This document shows positions 11,943 through 23,698 of a DNA stretch of 64,000 nucleotides, piece by piece. Source of the stretch: Diphasiastrum complanatum (Eukaryota; Streptophyta; Lycopodiopsida; Lycopodiales; Lycopodiaceae). A model generated the notes under the pieces. The model was not told the DNA's origin. It was given only the letters and a program-made list of their open reading frames with translations, and ran no database searches. The stretch's first letter is position 1; every line of letters begins with the position of its first letter. The stretch covers positions 37,918 to 101,917 of the forward strand of contig MU831835.1 in the NCBI GenBank assembly GCA_029204225.1, given 5' to 3'. A program made the position numbers and the translations under genes.

Positions 11943-12194
11943 TAGAATCTGCTTTGCACAGGAACACAGATCATGTACACAGTAACACAGACAGAAAACA
12001 CTCTCCACAACTTAGAATTTCTCAAAGTGAAATTACACTGTACATATAGTTGTTCACTCAAGCAACCCATGCATGACCTAGGTTTCCGTTGGCGGGACGC
12101 GTGTCCCGTCGACTTGCCTTGTGGCAAGGCCAACTGATCCTTATCCACTGATGGACACACAGTACAGTAACACAGTGATTCTACTTTAATTCTA
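11943..12194 (-). repeat. 5' LTR of Copia element A (TA..TA termini)
   Basis: A 252-bp LTR read on the minus strand, from TAGAATTAAAG to ..AATTCTA, followed directly by the primer site. It lacks the usual TG..CA ends. The same termini occur in B and C. Its outer edge abuts the leader of element B at about 12,196-12,200, giving a head-to-head junction. No target duplication could be checked because A's other end is rearranged. Confidence 0.9.
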
Positions 12195-12199
12195 ATTGT

Positions 12200-12785
12200 T
12201 TCAAGATCAACGGCTCAGATTGTGCTACCTAGGAGAGATGTCCACAGTTGGATGAAAATCAACCATTGGATGGAGTCTGAAGGGTTGTTGAAGAGGGCCT
12301 TTAAGGAGTGAAGTGCATTTTGGCCTTCAACTTCATTAAAAATTTTCATACTGAAATGGGAGTTGGGTCCCTTCACAAGTAAAGAGTGAAGTTTTTTCAA
12401 TGGTGAAGAAACAGTTAAAAAACAAAGAAAATCCCTATTTTTGGGTCCTTTGCCCGTTTTGACCCAAACGAAAGGCTATAACCTCCAAACGAAGGGCACC
12501 CGAACTGTACCTACAAGTACGATACAACAAAACAAAGTGATTGCAGCGGAGAAAGTGTTCGGAGTGCGCCAGAAGTGATTTCACCATTTCATTGGGCACG
12601 AATTTGGGAGTTGACGATTGAGTGCATTTTGGAAGGCGACGCCGATTCGGCTTTCAAATTGGTGGAAACGTGGTGAGTGGCCTGGTAATGAAAAAAGTGC
12701 AGGTCATTATTTTCAACTTTTGACATCACTGTTGGCCTCGGCATACTGTTTTTAGCCTATGGCAAAAGTTTCAAGCAGTTTTGCG
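12200..12785 (+). other. Element B 5' leader, truncated
   Basis: It matches the second half of the C leader (from about 28,370). The first ~750 bp of the leader, the primer site and the 5' LTR of B are missing. They are replaced by element A's LTR in opposite orientation. Confidence 0.8.
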
Positions 12786-15700
12786 ATGGCAAACATATGA
12801 GAGTCCATTTTGAGTGAAAGTAGCCGCCAAATGAAGTGGATATCAAAGTGTTTGACAAAAAGATGAGGAAATCTTTGACCTTGATTAACTTGTCAGTGAA
12901 GGATCACATCATTACCCACATTTGTGATGCTGTTACACCCAGACAGGCATGAGATGTGCTAAAAGAGCAGTTTGAGACATCAAATCTGTCAAGAATCATG
13001 TTTCTAAGTCAAAGCTGAATAGTGCCCGAATGGAGCAAGGAGAGCACATTCAGACGTACATGACCAAAATCAAGACAATGAGTGATGAACTGCATTCTAT
13101 TGGTGAGCACATACGTGATGTGGAGCTGGTGCACAATGCATTGTGTGGCATTGCAGAACCCTATCAGATGTTTGTGAGTGGAATAGCATCAAGAAAACGA
13201 TTGCCAACCTTTGACGAGCTCACAAGAATCTTGATGCAGAAAAAGCAATGGCGATAAATGGTGAAAGCTAGACGTCAAAAAACTGACGATCAGGCACTTG
13301 CAACACGCCAAAAACAAGGCAAGGGCGAGGGCAAGAAGAAGTCTAAGCAACAATTTGTCAAGTCTTAGGAGGATGAGGGATCTTCCAGTAAGACCAAGAA
13401 GAAAGGCAAGTGCTTCCATTGTGGTAAAAGGGGCCATTGGAAGAGTGAATGTCACAAATTCTTGGCGGAACAAGGCAAGGGGAAACCAAAACAAGAAGGT
13501 AAACTTGTCGATGAGGGTGACATTGAAGACTCTAGCATCTTCATATCTACATTGTCATCTAATCAAGATAATCAAGCATGGTATATTGACTCAGGAGCCA
13601 GAAGACACATGACAGGTAACAAAAATTGGTTCAGTAGCATGAAAGTGTTGGATAATGGAACATCCGTTTCACAAGCAAATGGCGAGGTGTGCAAGATCAA
13701 GGGGATAGGCATCGTTTCAATCTAACTACCTGATGGCAAAAGTAGGATGATCAGGGAGGTACTTTACGTACCAGGTTTGAAAAAAAATCTACTTTCTGTT
13801 GGAGTCATTACTGATCAAAAGTTGAAAGTAGAATTCGCCCATGATCATTGCTTTGTGAAGGATATGAACCAAAAGTTCAAAGCTATTCTGGATGGAGTAA
13901 GAGAGCCCAATACAAAATTGTATAGGATGAATGCTACAATCAACTTGGAAATCTTCTGTTTGATGAGAAAATTGGAGATGGTAACAAGATTGCCTACCAT
14001 AGAAGATCGCTTGAAATTGCATGTGAATCTTGTGTATATGGGAAGCAACATCAAGAGAAGTTCAATAAAGGGGGCGTTGCAAGAGCAAAGAACATCCTGG
14101 AATTAATCCACACAGACTTATGCGGGCCTATGAGGACCATGTCCTTAGGTAAAGCCTTCTATTTCATGACCTTTATTGATGATATGTCACATAAGACGTG
14201 GATCTACTTCTTGAAGAAGAAATTAGATGCATTTGATAACTTCAAGAGCTTCAAAGCATTGGTCGAAAATCAGACAGGTAGGAAGATCAAAGTCCTAAGA
14301 TCAGATTGTGGAGGTGAGTACAAGTCTAATGACTTCAATCATCTTTGTGATCAATGTGGGATTAAAAGACAACTCACGCAAGCTCATACTCCTGCTCTCA
14401 ATGGTTTAGCTGAGCGCAAGAATCAGACGATTGTGGAAAGTGCCAAATATATGCTAGTTGAGATGAAACTACCAAAAGATTTTTGGTCAGAAGCATGCAG
14501 CACGATAGTGTATCTTCAAAATAGAAGTTGTACCATTGCCATACCAAAGATAACACCTGAGGAAGCATTCACAAATAAGAAGCCAAAGGTGAACCACTTG
14601 CAAATCTTTGGATGTAAGGCCTTTGTACACATTCCTAAGGAAGAGAGACGTAAACTTGATGTAAAAGCTATCAAGTGCATATTCCTAGGATATGATGATC
14701 GTGTGAAGGGCTATAGATGTTTTGATCCAGTGGAAAACAAAGTCCATATAAGCCATGATGTTGACTTTGATGAATCCAAGATGTATGAAGGCGAGGATGC
14801 TGAGAAGATAGAGACATCGAGTGGAAAAGATGGTATAGTGAGGATACCACCTGATGATGATCCATTTATTAATCTTCCAAGTGATGAAAAAGAGGATACA
14901 TCTTAGCATACTACTACTCAACCTCAAGAGATAGGTTGGAGAGGTAGGGACAAACCTTTTGGTGCAAAAAGGATTGAAGTTGCAGGTGAAAAACGCAAGG
15001 AGAAGGATGTACCGTGGGATACATTTTCACCAGGAAACCGATCACCTGACATGAAGCTCCCTAAGTGGTTTGAGAGATTGTTGGAGAGCCACGATATGGA
15101 TGACTTTCCAGGATCATCTATCCAGGGAGAGCTATGAAGATGAACAAGAGAGAAGACACAACCTGAAAGGTATGAAGCAAATTATGCTCTCTTATCTAGC
15201 ATTATTCAAAGCAAAGAACCTTCGACTTATGGTGAAGCGAAGGATGATGACATTGGGTCAAGGCCATGGGAGAGGAGATGGAGTCAATTGCTAAGCATAG
15301 CACATGGGACTTAGTAGAACCACAGTTGGCAAGAAACCCATTGGTTGCAAATGGGTATACAGGACTAAGTACCATGCAGATGGAAGTATAGCAAAGCATA
15401 AGGAAAGATTGGTGATCAAAGGGTATGCACAAAGTAAAGGCATCGACTATGAGGATATGTTTGCATCGGTTTGTAAGTGGAATACTCTACGTCTACTTGT
15501 TGATTTGGCTTCACATTTTGGTAGGCCTTTGCATCAGATGGATGTGAAATCTGCTTTTCTAAATGGTGAGTTAGAAGAAGAAGTGTTCATGGATCAACCT
15601 AAAGGCTTTGTAGCGAAGGGACAGGAAAATAAAGTATGTCGCTTGAGAAAAGTGCCTTACGGTCTTAAAAAGGCACCACGTGCGTGGTATAGCAAGATTG

Positions 15701-16744
15701 ATGCCTACTATTGTTCAAAGGGGATGGTGAGAATACATTCTGATCCAAATCTATATGTCTTATGCTTTGATGGTATGGTTGCCCTGATTTCTCTTTACGT
15801 TGATGAGTTGATTATTATGGAAAATAATCAAGAGATGATAGACATGATCAAGAAAGACCTCATGGAACATTTCGAGATGACAGATTTCAGCCTGATGCAT
15901 TATTGCCTTGGAGTAGAGGTGTGGCAAAAAGGACACAAAGTGGGTTTAACTCAGTTGAAGTACGTCAAAGAGTTGCTGCACAGGTTTGGGTTGCAGGATT
16001 GCAAACCAGTAAATACTCCTATTGAACCAGGTAAAAAGCTTTCTAAGCTTGATGAGTCACAGTCATTTGATGCTACGTTGTATAGACAGTTAGTAGGGAG
16101 CTTGATTACCTTACCACGACTAGACCAGATATATGCTATGTTGTTGGCATTGTAAGTCAGTTTATGCTAGCACCTACGAAAACGCATTGGAAGGCAGCTA
16201 AACGCATTTTGCGTTATGTGAAAGGCACTTCAGATTATGACTTGATTTGCAGGAAGCATGATGGTTTACCTGAGTTGTGTGGCTATGTGGATGCAGATTG
16301 GGGAGGTGACTATGATGATCATAGATCCACCACAAGTATGTATTCCAGGTTTGTGGTAGTTGCTTTTCCTGCTCTAGTAAAAAGCAAAGTACAATTGCTC
16401 TATCCACCACAGAAGCAGGGTATAAGGCAATGTGTAGTGCAGCACATGAAGCTATATGGTTGAGACAAATCTTGGAAGAAGTTGGCATGAAGCTGAAAAA
16501 TCCCACGACATTACATAGCGACAGTCATAGTGGCATTCAGCTAGCAAAGAATCCAATGTTCCATGCTAGAACTAAACACATTGAGATTCAGTATCACTTT
16601 ATACGTGAGAGGCTGCTGAGTCGTGAAATTCATGTTGTTCATTGTAGCACAGAAGAACAACTAGCTGATATTTTCACTAAGCCACTTGTTGGAGAAAAGT
16701 TTGATAAGTTTAGATCAAAGCTTTCTATACTTGAAGTTTATTGA
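12786..16744 (+). pseudogene. Copia element B polyprotein (gag to RNase H), degraded
   Basis: Same family as A and C, on the plus strand. The gag ATG is followed by a stop at codon 5 and about 100 bp of early gag is deleted near 12,826. The zinc knuckle CFHCGKRGHWKSECH, protease WYIDSGARRHM and integrase core (RSDCGGEYKS; NGLAERKNQT) remain, but a deletion near 13,943 removes the WHKRLGH zinc-binding half. RT covers 15,304-16,155 (KKPIGCKW, MDVKSAFLNGELEEEVF). Its catalytic YVDD reads YVDE, predicted to abolish polymerase activity. RNase H is split by a frameshift near 16,155-16,430 and ends with the HCSTEEQLADIFTKPL region. Multiple stops and frameshifts are present. Confidence 0.92.
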
Positions 16745-16801
16745 ATTTAAAGCTATGTATATGACTGTATAAAAAGTAGACTCTACTTTAAGAAAGAGAG
16801 T

Positions 16802-17056
16802 TAGAATTAAAGTAGAATCACTGTGCTACTGTACTGTGGGTCCTATCAGTTGGCCTCGCCACAAGGCAAGTCGACGGGACACGCGTCCCGCCAACGGCAA
16901 CCTGGGTCATGCATGGGTTGTCTGATTGAACAACTATATGAAAAAGCGTAATTTCATTTTGAAAAATACAATTGCTATGTGAGCTTGCAGTGGAGAGTGT
17001 TTTCTGTCTGTGTTACTGTGTAGCATGATCTGTGTTCCTGTGCAAAGCAAATTCTA
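16802..17056 (+). repeat. 3' LTR of Copia element B
   Basis: A 255-bp LTR beginning TAGAATTAAAGTAGAATC and ending AAATTCTA. It is preceded by a purine tract AAGAAAGAGAG (16,790-16,800), the plus-strand primer site. It is close in sequence to the LTRs of A and C. Confidence 0.92.
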
Positions 17057-17969
17057 AGCCATATTTATAGCTGTCAGAGTCTTTTGATTTATTGTAATTA
17101 TAGCTTACAAGATGATTAACAGCCACTTAAACAAGATCCATAGATCCGTTATTGGTGCATCATGAAGGAGGAGAAGTATAGAGTAGCGTATTTACCATAT
17201 GCGTCGTAGTGCAAGGATGTAAGCTGTGATGGCCGTAGTCTGTCCGCAATCATTTGAACAACCGCTGGTCGTTCGATCAGCTGTTGATTGTTTGCTTTTG
17301 TAGGTGATCATTTGCTGCCTTCGTTGATAACCGTAAGTGATAACTTGCGTAGCTAATCAATGAGATGGGTCAACGGTTGTTAGTTGACTTTGTAGGAACT
17401 TGCAAATTGTTGTCGCTGGTCAATTTCGTTGATAACCATAAGTAGGTTGCTTACGTTTTCAAATGATTGAGGAGAGTTGACTCTGGTCATAGCTTCCATC
17501 ATAGGAGATCGTAAGAAAGTCACTTGTGGTGGTCGACGGATTTTTGCAATTGCTCGTAGATAGTACTACCTACAGATTTTAATGACTCCCTTGTGGTTTG
17601 TGGTTTGAGTCATGCTTCTCCATAAACATTGATTTAATGGTTCCCTTTGGTCAGATCTGGCGATGGCTTTGCAGTTCTGTCTGATTTGACTTTGCATGTA
17701 TTTTGCAGACTGATTTAGGGAGAGAGAATTTTTGAGAGTAGAAAGAGGGTGAAGGGATGAGTAGGAGAAGACTAGAATTCTAACAAGAGAGAGCAGGAAT
17801 ATGCAAGGGGGTGCGATTTACATGTACGTTATGATGATCAACATTCACTTGTTTATTAATACATACAATTTCGTACATGTTTGTTGCATCCCTAATACAT
17901 TTAGTTCCATTTCGTTCAGTACAAAAAATACAATGCACTGTGGATGCATGGACAATACTTTTGTACGGA
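17057..17969. other. Flank between element B and a CACTA piece, no gene
   Basis: This contains two near copies of TTCGTTGATAACCGTAAGT (about 17,318 and 17,426) and similar short repeats. No coding was recognised up to the CACTA piece. Confidence 0.4.
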
Positions 17970-18180
17970 GTGCATTGACAAAAATAGAAACATGTACGAT
18001 TGTGGAGTCATGGCAAATTTTACACAAGAGAGTTGAGAAAGCACGTCGAACACCAATTTACCCTCTTTTCAACTTGATTATTGTGGGACAATCAATGACA
18101 TCCTCGAAGTTGATTTAGACAATTCAGCTTTTTCATATTTGATGTCAAATGGTTCAAAGTTATTTGCAATGGTCCCAAAA
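17970..18180 (+). pseudogene. CACTA transposase C-terminal piece (DUF4216-like)
   Basis: One plus-strand frame reads MYDCGVMANFT, then after a stop FQLDYCGTINDILEVDLDN, then in the next frame FDVKWFKVICNGP. In plant CACTA proteins the DUF4216 region runs N-C/S-G-V .. YYG.I..I.ELDY .. LFKC.W, and the order and spacing agree. It sits just upstream of the element D LTR. Short and degraded; assignment is by motif pattern only. Confidence 0.45.
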
Positions 18181-18240
18181 TTTTGTGCATTGCTTAGTCT
18201 AAAGATCAAGGCATTCATCGATTCAGATTAAGGGAGGGAG

Positions 18241-19428
18241 TTGGATTTATCTCTTCTACTCTCCTAAATTTTATTTTAATCTGCCTCCATTCATGCTGTA
18301 TTTTTACTCATGTTGTCACACAGTGTGCATATTTACATGTAAAATAAGACAGGCAAAAAACTAGACTGTCTGCATAAATACAAATAAATTTCCACAGGCA
18401 AAAAAGGCGAAAAATGCAACACTTTGTTTTTATATGTGATTTGTGACAGGCAAAAAAGGTGACACTGCCTTACAAAATGTCGAAGGTGCCCTAGGAAAAG
18501 CGGAGGCACCCTGTAAATCAAAAGGCATTTGTCAAAGTGTTGCATTTTTTGCATCTTCACCAACGTTCATTTCAGGAAAGGCTGACGTCACAGCCTTCTC
18601 ACATTCATCCCATGCAACCATGCTAACAGATTTGACAACGACATTAGCCACCCACGATCTCCTATAGACAACACATCCACTTTGTACTTTTTTCATCTGC
18701 ACACATGTAAAATTGTGTATATATTTGAATACCATTTTCGTATTCTGTAGTGTGTGTGAAAATAATAGCATCAGAAACTTATCAAAGATAGACGAAGTAG
18801 ATGCCTTGTGCATTGATTCTTTTGTATTGTCAATAACAAGTTCATTATTTTTACAGATTGAATTAGCTTTGTAGAGCATGTGGTTTCGTCCGCTATTGTC
18901 TTGTGCTCCACAACATTATTGATATGTATTTTTTGCTATACATAATCTGATAACGATTCCATTTTGTTCTACGTTCAGATTTGTGTCAATATTGCTATGC
19001 TTTTCTACATTCTGTCTGACTCTCTTATTGCTCAATCTGGTAATATGTTCTTAGCAAATTATTATTAGTCTAGCTGTTGGTGACTAATATTTAGTCTTGC
19101 CTTTTGCGACTAATTCACGATTGATTATCAGTCGAGCTCAGTCTAGCTCTTCGCGAATTCGTGACTAATAATTTGTCTAGTTGTTCGCGACAAATTATTC
19201 TTCTGATGTTTTGTCGCTTAATGTTTGGCTACTAATCAGATCGACCATGATTTCTATCACTAACATTTTGTTCATTTCTGATAGGCGTAGTCTGCTTAGG
19301 GAAAGAGTAATATAGCTCATTACGCTACGCACGAACACTTTCCGTTCAAGTTCGCTTCTTTTCATGTTCATTTCTTTTTGAGCTATTTTAGTTTCTCACA
19401 CTCTCACACCCTCTTTCAGTTCCCAACA
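18241..19428 (+). repeat. 3' LTR of Copia element D (about 1.19 kb)
   Basis: It starts TTGGATTTATC after a polypurine tract AAGGGAGGGAG and ends TTCCCAACA. The other copy at 41,719 begins TGTTGGATTTATC, so the true termini are TGTTGG..CCAACA, with two bases lost here. The sequence just outside is AAGGA (19,429-19,433), identical to the five bases before the 5' LTR at 41,719. Parts of this LTR recur at 40,543-41,416 (inverted) and 41,719-42,020 (direct). The last third is rich in GACTAAT/ATTAGTC motifs. Confidence 0.88.
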
Positions 19429-19433
19429 AAGGA

Positions 19434-21013
19434 CTTATGCATACAAACCTTCTGACTGATTGAAGTGTTTCCATAGTGACTCTCCCACATTTTTGAAATG
19501 TGCAGTGGATCCAATAAATGAGTTATTTTGTATGTTTTCCAATATGGGAGTGTATAAAATATGGATAACCTTTTCATACCCTCTATGGAAGTAGAATTTT
19601 TTGTTGCATTGTTCCATTTCGCAAGCCAATCTTTACTCGTTAATCTTTCCGGTGGAGGGCGTGCCTCCAGTTTGTCTCCTAGTTGACAAAAACAAGTTCT
19701 ACGAAGACTATGGTCGAATGGAAGATATTAACGATGATCATAATATATGACTTTCCTAAAATGTTTTGCATATCGTGCAGGGAGATTACTTCTACATATA
19801 TTACAAGCATGGTATCCAAAAGTAGAAAAACCACTACACTCACCCAATCCAGGATAATCACGCATCGTCCATATCAAAATACCTTTTAGTTCAAATTCTT
19901 GAAATCCGATAGGATGTGAACTGTTGTATACATGAATCCCTTTCAAAAGAATTTGCAACTCCTCGACAATAGGCTCTAGATAGACATCCATGTTTTTTAT
20001 CTTGTAACGACCGGGAATGATGAGAGCAAGTAAAAGATGACCTTTTTTCATTGTCATCCATGGAGGTATGTCGTAATTCACAAGCATCATTGGCCATGTT
20101 GTCCAAGTAGAAGATCGATGGCCATGAGGATTAATACCATCCATGGCCAACCCAAGTCTTAAATGTCTTGGCTCTGTATGAAATATCGGCCACTCTTCTT
20201 AATGTGTTTTGCGGCCATACTATCACATGGTGTTCTCATGACACCATCAGTGGATCTATTCCAAATATGCCGATCCATCAATTAAGCCAAGGACCTGCAA
20301 CGGAACATGTGTTGGATGCGCAATAATATTGGAAAATGGCGCAAAACCTTTGATTCAACTTTGGTTCCTTGCACATCTTGCCGATATCGTGGAGATTCAC
20401 ACTTAGGGCAACTTGTTTTTGATTGATGTAAACCCTTGTATAATATCCAATCATTTGGACATGCATGAATGCAATTGTAGTCCGTTCGAAACATCGACAA
20501 TATTTTTTTAACATCTTTCCTTGAATTTGGAATTGTATTTCCCTCGGGTAATAGTGAACATAACAACCTATGGCAAATGAGAAATAGTGTTACAAACTTT
20601 GTCAACTAGTTAGTATTGTATAGAAACAAAAAATATTAAAGTTACATGAATAGTCACCTGAATAATGCATCTTGAACAGTTTGATTACTCCATTTGTACG
20701 CAACTTGAAGATTTAGGATGAGCAAGCATGTTGATAGTCTAGAAACATTTGCCCCTTCATATAAAGGAGTTATAGCTTCGGTTCTCATGTCTTCAACATT
20801 TTCTTGAGTTGTGAAGTTAGCTTCTTTTCTATAATTGTGTTGTGCATCATTTCTATCGGTTGGAGTGGTCTCATGAGGAGGATAGTACGAATGTGTCAAA
20901 TCTTGCATTATATCATCTTTCGCTTCAAAGGAATGATTGTCTTCTTGGATTGGAATGTCGTTTCGTTGGCTCTCGTCAATCGTCGATGAAGATACTCCAA
21001 CGATGCTTGTCAC
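19434..21013 (-). pseudogene. CACTA (En/Spm) TNP2-like transposase, first half
   Basis: Cut-and-paste DNA transposase (Transposase_21, PF02992) on the minus strand. In order: an N-terminal exon (21,013-20,650) ending WSNQTVQDALF; an intron of about 45 bp; PNDWILYKGLHQSKTSCPKC (20,605 on); VLRHFPILLRIQHMFR; NRSTDGVMRTPCDSMA; then LAMDGINPHGHRSSTWT and NYDIPPWMTMKKGHLLL, the conserved core with a candidate catalytic Asp; and FGYHACNICRSNLPARYAKH. A last stretch at 19,434-19,680 holds LPYWKTYKITHLLD and FKNVGESLWKH. Stops and frame changes make it a pseudogene. It breaks exactly at AAGGA next to the element D LTR. The continuation is at 41,417-42,760. Confidence 0.92.
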
Positions 21014-21240
21014 ATTTTTTGAATGATTTTCCTATGTCGTTTCAAAAATGCAACGAGTCCAGGCCCTCCAAAATTGTCTTCGTCTCCGTAATGCTATAAA
21101 CATTGAAAACATAATGCAATATATAATACATGTTAATACATGAAAAATTATACCATTGAATTACACCATCTAATTACAACAAAAATTACACTATTTAATC
21201 ACAAAAAGACATTGCATAGCCAGAAACTTACACCATTTAT
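21014..21240. other. Spacer between the CACTA first exon and the SET-like remnant
   Basis: AT-rich with several ACACCAT/ATTACA-like short repeats (about 21,150-21,240). No coding is supported. Confidence 0.4.
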
Positions 21241-22070
21241 TTACAAAATATAGTTCATTACATTTTGTATGATAGATGGCAATGGACGATTATAGTCATT
21301 GTTAATGAATAATTCATCTCCAGCTTGCAATGATTTACAAGCACAAACCATCACATAAGTACCTTTAACAAATCTAGTAAAACAATCTTCCATGCCATTG
21401 TTACGCTCTTCAAAAATACAATTTGTTAAACTAGGAAAACCATAAGAACTATTAATATATCCTACTATACTTCCAAATTTGAATGGCCTTCCATCAATGT
21501 ATGTATACTTTTCACGTCCCACCAACTCACCTTGCTCTTTTCTTTCTCTTGTGGAACATGCAGTTGAATGTAAACCATATATTTGCATCCTCCAATAATG
21601 TCTGCATAAAGCATGCCAATCACCCCAATTGTACTCAGGGCCTCCATACACCATGAGTGTGAGTCCACAATTCTTGCATGCCAACTGGTAATATAGGCAC
21701 ATCCACATGAATCGTCTGTGGTTGTAGTTTGTTGGATGTAACATCAAGCACAATATTATGATCAGAATCACGTTCACTTAAATGCAAAAACAAACAATAA
21801 TCTTTTTTCAATCAGATAAATTACATAAAACTTGCAAAACAAGAATGTTTGTAGCAAACTAGTGAATTGAGCAAACTACATACCATGACATGATCTTCAA
21901 TCCCTTGAGCATTTCTAGGGTTTGAAGGACCCGCAAGCACTATATCAGGATTTGGTGGAGGCCTCCACATGTGATCATTGACTGTGTGTCTTTTGCGATA
22001 TATATTTAAATCCTTTGAAATTGGCACAATTACAATGGATCTTCTTCCAAGCTTTATCAGTTTTTCAAGA
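21241..22070 (-). pseudogene. SET-domain-like gene remnant with an intron
   Basis: Exon 1 (about 22,070-21,884) reads NIYRKRHTVNDHMWRPPPNP and ends at a consensus donor GTATGTAG. The second part (21,777-21,241) has GSIVGYINSSYG, then NCIFEE, VMVCACKSLQAGDELFINND and Y. SET lysine methyltransferases show the pattern N(H)S..G..NC .. V.A.. I..GDELF.DY at the end of the domain, so the C-terminal half of a SET domain is likely. The N-terminal SET part and any Pre-SET are not recognisable, and a frame change is needed near 21,650. Role is inferred only. It lies just upstream of the CACTA gene in the same orientation, so it could be a captured gene or a CACTA cargo. Confidence 0.5.
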
Positions 22071-22224
22071 TGTTTCCTTGGAAGGCTTGGACTTTGTTTT
22101 GGTCTTTTTCTCCTTCCTGTGGTTCTTATTATCTTCAAAAGAATTTAAACTTTCTGTGTCGAAATCAGCACTAGAACTTGATGACTCCGAACTATCAATC
22201 GAAGGCTCTTCCGAGCTTGAATCA

Positions 22225-22980
22225 TCAAATAAAATTTATGACTTCTTCTTTGTCTTGGAACCACACTTCCGAGAAATCTTTGATGTTTTCATAATTCTCT
22301 ACTGTTGCAATAACTTTGTCCAAAGTATTCATGGGTCCTTGTTGGCAGTGACTGTCAATCGTACTTGGCATCCCTACTAGGTACCATTCAATCTGCATCG
22401 CAATAGGATAAACACCCACTAGTTTTCCAATTAAGTTTTTTACCTTTCGGGTGTACCTTCTCAGTGACTCGTTTTCTTTCTTTTGGACAGAATTGAGTCA
22501 TGCAAGCACTCGGGTAGAGTAGCTAATCTCACGAAATTGATTGAGAAAGGCTTCTCTCAACAACTCCCCAGTGTTAACGGTTGCACAATCCATTTGGATA
22601 TACCAAATGCGAGTTTGTTTCCACAACAGACCAGAAAATATACGTAATTTGTCTACATTCATTCCCTCACTATTGGAAATGGCAATGGATTCAAACTGGG
22701 AGATGTAACTATCAACGTAATATGAAGAAGTTCCCTTGAAGTAATCATACTTAATTTTTGAATTGGATCTGAATTGGTTCTGAGGTAGATCCATTTCTGG
22801 TTCAGGATTGAGATCGGATTCAAGATCAGGCTCAGGATCTGAATTTGGATTTGGATCCGCATCTAATTCAGGCTTTGGTTCAAGTTCAGGATTTGGATCA
22901 GGATTACCAACAGTCTCAGGAAATATTTCAAATAAACAAAAGTAAAAGATATTGATGCTGACTAATCTCATATCGAACAT
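22225..22980 (-). pseudogene. Gypsy gag (Retrotrans_gag type) fragment
   Basis: One minus-strand frame with a D/P/E/N-rich repeat at residues 25-70 (PNPELEPKPELDADPNP style). Then comes a gag region: YFKGTSSYYVDSYISQFE, IWYIQMDC, LREAFLNQFREI and, after one stop, NSVQKKENESLRRYTRKVK. This follows the Retrotrans_gag order (helical region, W, F..QF, LRRY). The frame starts inside the LTR-like repeat that precedes it. A frameshift tail near 22,140-22,230 is Ser/Glu then Lys rich. No zinc knuckle is seen. Confidence 0.75.
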
Positions 22981-23698
22981 GTTGCATTTCTAATTAGTAT
23001 ATCTGACTTATCGGCCAACCCGATCTATCTATCTTTGCTGCTAATAAAGTTTGTTAGACAAGCAAGGTCTATTGCATCAAATAAACCAAGGTAGAAAGAT
23101 ATGCAAATGTCTCAGTACAATCCAAATGTAGTCCAACAATCTGTCCTGAACAACAAAGAGTGCTTATTTATAAAAACAACTGACTACTAAGTTGAATTGC
23201 ATGAGTATCCATATGCAAATTTCAGAGTATCGATTCACAACAACACAGAGCAAGCTTTAGGATGTGTAAGTTTGAATATACATCAGTATAATGTAACAGT
23301 GATTTCGAAAGTTAACATCACAATTAAGCTCCAAGATTGTTCTCATACGACAATATCAAGGCTAAGGAAGTGTTTGACCAGAGTTTCAATCACAAGCACA
23401 TCCGACAAGATGAGGCTTACCAACTGTCAAAAATAGAAGTACTCGGCAGACAGAAGGCTTATGAAAGCAAAGAGAAGAGACAACTTGAAGACTCAAACTC
23501 TCTCTCTGTGATCTCTTAAAAAACTCGGTAATTGTATTGAAGCATAAGTGGAGTACATATAGGGAATGAGCGCAAAAGTACGCGGCTCTCTAGTAACCGA
23601 TATTTTTGGCATCCTTGTCACGCGGCTTTGCTCCAATGAGAAGCAAGCACATGGAAGGTTGCAACGTTTACTTTGAGGTGCGACAGGTAAGTCTTTTG
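22928..23698 (-). repeat. LTR-like dispersed repeat, copy 2
   Basis: It matches 3,518-4,302 in the same orientation. A 50-bp segment bounded by ACGCGGCT-like direct repeats (23,580-23,632) is present here and absent from copy 1. It is followed on the minus strand by the Gypsy gag, as a 5' LTR would be. No primer site is evident between them. Confidence 0.6.
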
